From Spongilla lacustris (Eukaryota > Porifera > Demospongiae > Spongillida > Spongillidae): a stretch of 64,000 nucleotides of DNA. Location: contig OX442423.1 of the NCBI GenBank assembly GCA_949361645.1, positions 637,626 to 701,625 on the forward strand. Direction: 5' to 3'. Under the pieces are notes generated by a model. That model searched no databases, was not told the origin of the DNA, and saw only the letters and a program-made list of their open reading frames with translations. A program made the position numbers and the translations under genes. Below are positions 56,430-64,000 of the stretch, in pieces (within the stretch, counting starts at the first letter, position 1; every line of letters begins with the position of its first letter).

Positions 56430-58545
56430 TACAAGTGTAAGTTCATGTTGCCCAGTATAGAATATTTGGAATTTCATATCTCAGGGGATGGTGTTAGAGA
56501 TACCATTGTGGATGCCCTAGCTCCTAAGGACATTTCACAGTTAAAATCTTTTCTTGCGTTGGTCAACTATTACACAAATTTCTTACACCACCTAGCAAAC
56601 ACACTGGCACCACTCTACGCATTCCTAACAAAACCTCAGCAATGGTGCTGGGGAGCTGTACAAGAAGAAGTGTTCAAGATGGCCAAGTCACAGCTGGCAT
56701 CAGATGTTGAGTTGGTGCACTTTGAAGGTTGGCCATAGCTTGTAATGCATCACCTTATGGGGTAGGTGCAGTATTGTCGCACTTATATGATGATGGGTCT
56801 GGGAGGCCAATCGCATATGCTTCCCATTCGCTTGCACCTGTTGAATGGAAGTATTCCCATATAGAAAAAAGAGGGTCTAGCCGTGGAATTTGGAGTTAAA
56901 AAGCTCCACCAATACCTGCTTTGGATGAAATTTGTTATGTTTTCAGAATACAAGCCTCTTCAGTTTCTCTGTAGTGAAACTAGACCAGTACCAGCAATGC
57001 CATCGGCAAGAATTCAGCATTGAGCATTAATGTTAAGTGCTTATAACTATTAGATTGTGTGTACAGGCCAAACCAACTTCAGGCGAACACTGATGGGCTA
57101 AGCAGGTTGCCTTTAAAAGAAGAGTCAGGAGATGTCCCTTTACCTGGAGAGATGATGGAAGCTCTGTCCGATAATGATTCAGTGGTTACTGCTGCCACTA
57201 TCTGGAACTGGACAGATAAGGAGCCAGCCCTGTCCTCAGTTGATCAGATGGATGGTCTTGCATAGGTGGCAGCCGCAGGGAGGTAATGACTTTAGACCAT
57301 ATGAGCAATGTAACCTTCAACTTAAGTGTCCAAAATGATGCTTACTCTGCAATTGGGTAGTGGTGCCTTCACAGGGAAGACAGCATGTTCTGGAAATTCT
57401 GCATGAAGGTCACCCTGGTATCTCACGAAGAAAATTTCTCACTGGGGGATAGTGTGGTGGCCCCAGTTGGATGCTGATCAAGAGAACTTGGTCAGAAGTT
57501 GTAATACTTGTCAAGAGAACCAGAAGTGTTCGATGAAGGTTTAGTTACACCCATGAGAGTGGTCTGCAGAGCCTTGGGCTTGGGCACAAGTTGATTTCTT
57601 TGGCCCCTTTTGGGGAAGGCAATTCTTTACAATCATAGATGCTCACTCAAAATGGGTAGATGTGTTTGTAGTGTCATCACCTTCCTCACAGCAGGCCATT
57701 CGGGACTTGGACAAGTGTTTTCAACACAAGAGCTGGTTCCTGACAATGGAACAGCATTTACAAGTTCGGAGTTTCAAACATTTGTTACTCAAAATGCATT
57801 CAAGGATGTCAGACACACACCTACCATCCAGCTGAGTGAGCAGCTCAAACAGTCAAACAAGCCATGAAGTAGACCTTGGGTGACATTGATACACAGTTAT
57901 CTGGATTTTATAGTTTCAGTACAGGCTGACACCACATTCTACTACTGGCCAGTCACTTGCCAAGCATAGGACGTACACTCAGCCGGGTCTCACTTGGACT
58001 CAGATGTGGCAGACAATGTAGAGCAGAATAAGCAATGGCAGAAGCAGAACCATGACCAGAGGGCAACCGAGCATTCCTTTGTAGTTGGAGACATGTTGTA
58101 TGCCCTAAATCATAGGGGTACTCCTACCTGGCTCCCAGGGACAGCATATGCTGTGTTAGGACCTCGCTCCTTGATCATCAAGTTCAGTAATGGACGTGAG
58201 TCCAGATACCATGTTAGGGCTCGTGAACAAGATGGCAGAAGATGAAGGTGAACATTTCTCACCAACTGAGCCTAAAGGAGACTAAGAAGTTGAATCTTTG
58301 TTGGCTACAGATCCTGTTCAACAGAATCAGGTCCAACCCATAACCGCTCATAGGGAGGATACACTACCACCCCTAACACCACCCGAAAAAGTAAATGAGC
58401 CTGTACCACATCCACAGGTTGTTCACCCACAACCTGCTTCGGTCGAGGTGACATCTCAAGCAGCCTCTAAAGCCCCTGTATGACATCGCTCAACCCGTCC
58501 TCATCGTCCTCCAGATCGTTTTTGAATAGGAAGGGAGGAAGTCTG
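56430..58545 (+). pseudogene. Ty3/Gypsy retrotransposon pol remnant with possible 3' LTR border
   Basis: In + order: YLEFHISGDGV and DISQLKSFLALVNYYTNFL with NTLAPLYAFLTKPQQWCWG (reverse transcriptase thumb, 56445-56738), RNase H pieces (GVGAVLSH-like, 56760-56960), QANTDGLSRLPLKEE (57059-57265), an integrase zinc region with LEILHEGHPGISR (near 57390), core pieces around 57590-57800 (AQVDFFGPF, VPDNGTAFTSSEFQTFV) and a C-terminal GDMLYALNH segment (57994-58245). It is broken by many stops. A purine-rich GGAAGGGAGGAAG at 58530 followed by TGTTAAAATTAATTGAC may be the polypurine tract and 3' LTR start. Gag and the 5' LTR are absent. Confidence 0.8.
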
Positions 58546-58869
58546 TTAAAATTAATTGACAAATGTTAGTACAAGAGGCCTTGTAAGGTTTCACATGTAA
58601 AAGCTTCCAGAAGTTCACGGTGTAAGGGCATGCGCAGTTGAAATGCTTGCTACTATAGAAGAACTCTCCAGACTTATCTCCCTCTCTCTGTGTGGGCCTG
58701 CAACAACAGTGCTGGTAGCTGTTCCTGTTCAGCGTGTGAACCTGTGTTACCTCGAGTATGTTAACTGTTAATGATATCTTCTTCTGATATCTTCGATTAT
58801 GTCAATTAGTATTGATATCTTCTCTGTTTCCTGCGTTATGTGTAGGAGTACAGCTGGAGTTATCACATC

Positions 58870-59345
58870 ATTTCCCTGCATTGCCACTACCTTCGCAATG
58901 TGGTTTACAACACCTTTCAGTGAGCTGGTTTGTCTGCACACTTAGAAGTTGGCTATGGATGGGTACAAGATCATTCCAGAATACGTCCAGCAGACATCCT
59001 AGTTACCAATTGGGATTGTGGCACCTCAGCTGCCTTTGACATCGCTGTTGCATCCCCACATAATACTTTGGAAGCGGACATGTACCAGGGTGTTTCAGCT
59101 AAGGCAGCTGAACAGAGGAAACATTCAGAAAGTGATCACAAGTGTGTAGAGTTGGGGTGGCAATAGTATACCACTAGCAGTGTAGGTCTATGGGGCCTGG
59201 GGACCAGAGTCACTGAGGGCCTTTTTATAGGTGGCATCTTGTTTAGCCATTCGTGATAACACCCCAGCCCAAATCAAAGGTGGTAGCACAGTTACATGGC
59301 CTCCTTAGCTTGCCATTGATTTGAGCTAACGTGCAATGAATCCTG
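58870..59345 (+). pseudogene. RLE retrotransposon fragment (endonuclease and tail)
   Basis: 58930-59166 reads LEVGYGWVQDHSRIRPADIL then VTNWDCGTSAAFDIAVASPH, the endonuclease core (PAD...AAFD.AV), then KAAEQRKHSESDHKCVELGW. The tail YGAWGPESLRAF follows with stops. The zinc finger is missing. Confidence 0.75.
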
Positions 59346-59464
59346 GTCCACTCCTATCCCCAAACACTCCAACAAGAATCTGAACTGTTCATGTAGTTAT
59401 TTGTGTATGCAATTGTGTCTGTGTGCTGTGTATCTCCAATAATGATATAAGGCAATCTCTCACC

Positions 59465-59780
59465 CAGCTGATGTTCTGGTAGGAGAGAGGAAGGCCTGCT
59501 GTGTGGGTAACTTCACCATTCACCCTACTCTACTAATGATTAGCAGCTGAACACTGCCAATGATCCCAAGTGTCAGGAACTAGGTTGAGTGTGTGTTCCC
59601 CTGGTGAGGCGGAGAAGCACATATCACTTTTTACTCATTTGACCACTTGGCTAGCTATCTGTATTTCTCCTGCGGAAAGTAGGGTCACTGCTGACTTTTA
59701 TGGCAGACTTAATCTGGTGCTGACTTGGTGCATAGCAAGAGCTATTTTTGCAAGAAGTCTGCCCCAAACATTTGAGTAAA
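59465..59780 (+). pseudogene. RLE retrotransposon tail, second copy
   Basis: ADVLVGERKACC-like start, then LTTWLAICISPAESRVTADF and YGRLNLVLTWCIARAIFARS, equivalent to the LATRLAI...RAI..R tail, with frameshifts. Confidence 0.55.
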
Positions 59781-59929
59781 TTGTGTTTTGGAAACTTAGT
59801 TAGCTTAGGTTCCACAACATAATCTATTTCAAAGTATCTAAACTTAAGTTTAGATACTTCGTAATAGCACGTTTTGTGGGTTTTTTTTTTTTTTTAAATT
59901 CTTATTATTGATTCGTGCCGTGTTATAAT

Positions 59930-60032
59930 CAGAGCTGTCCCTTATACCACCCATCACATGCCCTGGACCCACGTTATAATCACAGCTGTCCCTTATACTG
60001 CCCATCACATGCCCTGGACCCACGTTACCATT
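59930..60032 (+). repeat. Tandem duplication, 55-bp unit x 2
   Basis: GTTATAATCAGAGCTGTCCC...CCTGGACCCAC is repeated as GTTATAATCACAGCTGTCCC...CCTGGACCCAC. The two units differ at a handful of bases. Confidence 0.9.
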
Positions 60033-60330
60033 CTGTGCTTACATGTAAGTATGGGGGTGATGTCGTCAACCGGCACAACCGATTGAGAGACATTTGGAAC
60101 ATAAAGAACATTGTACGTGCCCTGCTGAGAGTTCTAGCCATCACATCTCCTTGGCTAAACTCAACCATTTTGTCAGAAGTGAGTGTGAGGGCAGGAAAGG
60201 CATAAGCATCAAGCAAGTGATGAAAAATGATAAAAACTTGGATGGTATGCATCGCATCCCATTGGCAATTGAAACATATGGATGGCGTGTTCCGGTCTAT
60301 TGTTGGGGCTATACTATCATGGTAGCCTGC
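60025..60330 (+). pseudogene. RLE retrotransposon finger fragment
   Basis: HSVLTCKYGGDVVNRHNRLRD preserves the second half of the finger and the RHN motif. Beyond it pieces such as MHRIPLAIETYGW correspond to the tail; the endonuclease core between is deleted. Confidence 0.65.
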
Positions 60331-60589
60331 ATACTTGTGCTGCAAGACATATTGCTAGTTGAGAAAAAAAAAATCTGGTTTGGCATTCTTCCCCATGCAC
60401 CAAATGTCTCCACCACTAGTGGAATAGAAGGAATCATTAAATGTGTGTTTTCTCGCTTCTGTCTGCATAGCTGCAGTGCCTCTGCATCTATATATAATTA
60501 CCGTTGGTTGTCACAACTGAACTTTATTTATTGCTATATAAAAATAATAACTATTATTAGTAAAAGTTATAACAATATGCATTATGGCT

Positions 60590-61030
60590 CCTAGTTGGCA
60601 AATGACTCTGTCTTATTTTGTTTTGTATAAGTGGCTGATTTGGAACATGAAAAATGCATTCAACCTGGTGTCCACATCTTTCAGGGCGGCTCCCCATGGT
60701 GCTATGGTCTGCACCCTCTGCTTTGGCATCCATAGGACCCAGCAAAATGTGAGTTATTTAGCAGAGGAGACCTTGGTAGGTTTCCAAAATTGAAATGAAG
60801 AAATACAGTGGTCCTCACCTTGAAATACTTGGTGCAATCATAGGAGACCTAATTCTCTGTGCTAAATTTGTAGCAGACACACATGCAAGTGCTTTACATA
60901 AAGGTACTCAACCAACTGAGTGAGGTTGGTTCGGTTGATCCTCAACTTGATCTGCTATTACTGCATCAGTGTGGTAGGTTTTGCAAATTGGTGCACTTGT
61001 CGGCAAGATTTAGTAGGTCTGCTTATAGAG
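60590..61030 (+). pseudogene. Reverse transcriptase fragment of RLE retrotransposon
   Basis: 60640-60670 reads NMKNAFNLVST, the D-x-x-x-AFNxV block A of the reverse transcriptase, here Asn in place of the expected first Asp. PWCYGLHPLLWHP and a frame with DPQLDLLLLHQCGRFCKLVH (60950-61010) follow. It is the only reverse transcriptase portion seen for this family here. Confidence 0.6.
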
Positions 61031-61510
61031 GCCCTTCCATAGCCGCAGACGTGATACACATGCCTATGTCTTTGGTGGTTTATCAATCCTATGACGTCAT
61101 GTTTGGATGGCATACATGTATATTTCCATTAGGATTCCGTTGTGATACATTAATGTACTGCTTGGCCACACCCTGTGGAAAGACCTCTATATGATTCATA
61201 ATGCACTATACGTTTGATTCTAAACCCCATCAAGTGAGTTCACATGACACTCGCCATTAAATACCACTTCATAGTATGTTTACCTGTTTATTAGTGCTAT
61301 GTGTTGTTTTGTAATAGCAATAATAGAAATTAAGAGAATGTTAATATCAACATCAGGAAATAATTAGGGCTTGTGGCTGTGAATTGTTACTATTAGATCC
61401 ACCTAATAGGTTCATAGTGACTGGACATGTTCACCAAGCCTCTTTGGAATAGGCAGCAAACCTGTTCTCCACATAGGGAGTGATGAAAATGTCAGCCACT
61501 GTAAATAAAA

Positions 61511-61538
61511 AGGGGGGGGGGGGGGGGGGGGGGGGGGT
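61511..61538. repeat. Poly-G tract
   Basis: Run of about 27 G after AAAAA. Confidence 0.95.
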
Positions 61539-61734
61539 CTCTAACATATTGGAGGCTGCAAATATTTCTGCACCCTATGTGGCCCAGGTAGATCGGCTTT
61601 CGTCCATGGTTTTGTGAGTATATGCGTACGCGATGTTGGGATAGCTCTTAGGTTAGGGTTCACTGTTGAATTGTTATTCAGGTAAAATGTGCTAGATCAC
61701 ATATTAATAAAAGGTACCATCTTCCGAATCAATC

Positions 61735-62490
61735 TCCATGGCAGAGATTCTTGACTCTAAACCCAAATAACGGCTGTTGTCCCAGAAGACTGAAGAAGCA
61801 GGTTTTTCCTCATCCAGGACAGGAGTCATCAACAGCTTCACAAGCCAGACTCAAAGCTGTCTCCCACTACCAGGCCCATGCCTGGCTTAATCCCCTAGAT
61901 TGGGCTTGGACCTATAGTCCCCAGAAATGCAGGTCCTTCTGAAGTTTTGGCCGGGCTTGCCTTTAGGTTCTCCTACACACCTATGCCCTTTCTGTTCCTC
62001 TGCCCTTGATGCAATGGGTCATCAGCCACTAACCTGTAAGCATGATGGATTTGTCATAGCCATTCACAACCGTCTCCGGGACTGTTTAGCACAATTCTGC
62101 CAGATGGCAGGTCTTCCTCCCAAAGTTGAAAAGGGCTGCAACTTTGATTGCAAGAACCACATGCGCCCTGCTGATGTCCTCGTGCCAAACTAGTCCTGCG
62201 GCCTTCGATCGTAAGATCATTCATCCGCTTAACTCAGCCAACATTCTCGAAGCGAGTTTGATCTCAGGGTCCACAGCTGAGAAGGGGGAAAAGGAAAACA
62301 CAGGAAGAATGATGATGCCTGTAATGCTAGGGGGTGGTCTTGCATCCCTCTAGTAGTTGAAGTTTATGGTGGATGGGGCCATGAAGCTATAACAACATTT
62401 GCCCATCTAAGCAAATTACTAGGCCTTCGCAACCAACAAGCATCTGCAACTTCGAAATATATTGCCATCTGTCAATTGTGCTAATGAGGC
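61735..62490 (+). pseudogene. RLE retrotransposon C-terminal region, degenerate
   Basis: Successive + frames give RLKAVSHYQAHAWLNPLDWA, CPFCSSALDAMGHQPLTC (finger, 61978-62035), IAIHNRLRDCLAQFCQMAGL, RPADVLVPN and SPAAFDRKIIHPLNSANILE. The layout equals 6775-8082 on the opposite strand. RHN is IHN, and at least four frame breaks occur. Confidence 0.75.
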
Positions 62491-62494
62491 AAAA

Positions 62495-63120
62495 TGCTTG
62501 CTTTGCCTGCATGAATTTTAGTTTACATCACATATTCAATGCTATAATTAAGCAGAATAAAATACTATTACACATGCGCGATGTATAAAGGATTAAACAT
62601 TAGGTACAGATGCGAATTGGAAGTGGATGGAAGTAGTTAACAACGATAAACCTTGCAAAATGTGCACACGTATCAGTCATCAAATATAGCTAATCACCCT
62701 TTCTCATAATCCTGGCACTTTTAGCAACCAAAATTTTACCACCAGGTGCATTTTTTTGCCCGGTACAATTTTTGTGTGACACATCACACTGTGTCTCCAA
62801 GCATTGTAGAGTTTTCTAGCCACCAAAGGATCAAGCCAGTACAGCTGTTACCTAGTTAGTTAGTATGTTAGGCTGCAGTGTGACGAAGCAAGTCTACCAG
62901 TGTTGATTTGTTCATTAGTTCATCGTGCATCACAGTCCTCACCAGTGGCAGTCCTTCGGTTACACAAAATCAGTTTTGCTAAATCACACAAAACATCCTT
63001 CCCCCAATATGCCTGACCAGTGTAATCTGCCATCAAACTATCAATAAATTAAACATTACATAATGAACAATATGACACCAAATCTAGTTGATTTTCTAAC
63101 ATACATCCCAAAGCTGGGTT
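62495..63120. other. Stretch without recognised feature
   Basis: It should hold the 3' UTR of the minus-strand membrane protein gene that ends at 63128. No other feature seen. Confidence 0.35.
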
Positions 63121-63127
63121 AGAATGC

Positions 63128-63512
63128 TTATCTGAATCCACACGAGCAAATACAGTCTAGTAAGCACAAACAAAAACAAAACATCCCGACCACTCCAGGT
63201 AAGTACGTAAAGGTCACCACTGCCCAGAACAGCACTGACAATAGAGCACGGAAGGGGCCCTTATACAATGGCATGAACCAACAGTTACAATCAGGGTCGT
63301 GTCTGCTTCCATAACAGCAGCACCCATAGCAAATGTTTCGTGGGTGGCAGCGATGATGGTACGGATAGTGCCGCCACTGAGATGTGCCATAATCATTGTA
63401 ATCTTGAGGTGGTTCAAGCCAATCCCAGATGCGTTGGGGTAGTGACCCTGCATCATTGTACTGTACCATCTGTGGTAAGTTAGCATGCTCAGCAATCAAT
63501 GGCTGATCTGTT
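63128..63512 (-). CDS. Last exon of a Cys-rich membrane protein (partial)
   Basis: A minus-strand exon follows a good acceptor (CCCATAACAACAG, about 63524-63512). It reads QPLIAEHANLPQMVQYNDAG, an aromatic-rich stretch (RIWDWLEPPQDYNDYG), then ICYGCCCYGSRHDPDCNCWF and a hydrophobic LLSVLFWAVVTFTYLPGVVG followed by MFCFCLCLLDCICSCGF and a TAA stop. This looks like the end of a membrane protein with a palmitoylation-prone Cys cluster. I recognise no family. Upstream exons should lie beyond the pyrimidine tract or outside the window. Confidence 0.45.
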
Positions 63513-63654
63513 GTTATGGGAATATGAATATGGGTAGTGTGAAAAGATGGAGGGAGTTATGATGAGGGGAAGAGAGTGGAGGAAGAAACAGGGACATGTT
63601 GGTGTTCACAAACAGAGAAATGCAGTTCAAATTTTGACCCTCCATTTGCTAAGT

Positions 63655-63865
63655 CACCTCTCCCATTTCCTCCGTCCCTTTTCCCCACCCTCCTTCCTCC
63701 CCTTCTTCCTTCCCCTTCCTTTCCCTCCCTCCTACTCCTTCCTTTCCCTCTCTCCTATCCCTCCCTCCCTTCCTTCCCTTCTCCGTCCCCTCCCTCTCTC
63801 CTTCCTCATACCCTTCTTCCCCTTTGTCTCCCCTCTCTCTCTCTCCCCTCTCGCTCTCTCTGTGC
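63655..63865. repeat. Polypyrimidine (CCTT/CCCTCT)n tract
   Basis: About 210 bases almost purely C and T on +, in CCCTTCC/CTCTCC units. Could form triplex (H-) DNA. Frames across it are artefacts. Confidence 0.95.
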
Positions 63866-64000
63866 ATTAAAATGTCTTTAAAACACTTCCCACTCTCCCC
63901 TCTTCACCACGCATGCTATCATACATAACCTCCAGCCTGCAAGAGTTGCATTATTCTTCATATAGGAGGTTTACCCTGATTATGAATGACATTAGAAAAT

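Noticed and set aside
63547..63881. Ser/Pro/Leu-rich frames near the window end
   Set aside because: Translation of the polypyrimidine tract.

Overview
This window is animal nuclear DNA: AT-rich, with short GT-AG introns, dense in mobile-element debris and with few host genes. A sponge (Porifera) is my best guess. The support is a Rap1 GTPase with animal-type exons, a Frizzled-like receptor, and a mucin-like membrane protein with a Cys-rich juxtamembrane module that I associate, from memory only, with sponge receptors. The lineage call is inference; no rRNA, mitochondrial or lineage-marker gene is present.

Host genes. (1) A mucin-like single-pass membrane protein on + (8982-16894): a signal-peptide exon, a 3.2-kb transposon-filled intron, a huge S/T/P repeat exon, a juxtamembrane module, a TM segment and a long Ser/Asn-rich tail. 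All five exons join in phase, giving 1462 aa. (2) A complete seven-exon Rap1 gene on + (20268-21617), 184 aa, with Gln at position 61. (3) A Frizzled/Smoothened-like receptor on + (25411-33219), 566 aa over five in-phase exons, whose gene holds a second, apparently decayed set of TM exons. (4) Two single-exon, TATA-driven secreted proteins on - (37825-38295 and 52328-52804) that are paralogs with a beta-trefoil/FGF-like look, plus a third broken copy (53795-54040). (5) The last exon of a Cys-rich membrane protein on - (63128-63512).

Mobile elements. 1-2830 (-) is a decayed MULE/ZSWIM3-type transposase interrupted by a hAT-like MITE exactly beside a splice donor. 42.67-47.6 kb (-) is a Ginger-like (KRBA2-like) integrase transposon with a Ulp1/C48 protease, inactivated by stops and frameshifts. 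Fragments of non-LTR retrotransposons with a C-terminal CCHC finger and restriction-like endonuclease recur at 2.9, 4.5, 5.0, 6.8-8.1, 29.2, 37.4, 50.0, 50.7, 51.8 and 58.9-62.5 kb. Ty3/Gypsy pol remnants lie at 23.8-24.6, 34.5-35.1 and 56.4-58.5 kb. An ~815-bp fully palindromic foldback family beginning GGGACAG has two complete copies (5911-6725, 25945-26761) and several partial ones. Smaller foldbacks, a THAP-bearing element, a tRNA-like SINE, poly-G/C tracts beside hAT-like ends, a CA microsatellite and minisatellites fill the rest.

The layout is islands of real genes whose first introns or flanks have absorbed transposons. The mucin and Frizzled genes both put a signal-peptide or leader exon several kb upstream, across an intron containing the same foldback family. 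All exon models are inferred from open frames and splice signals; transcripts would confirm them.
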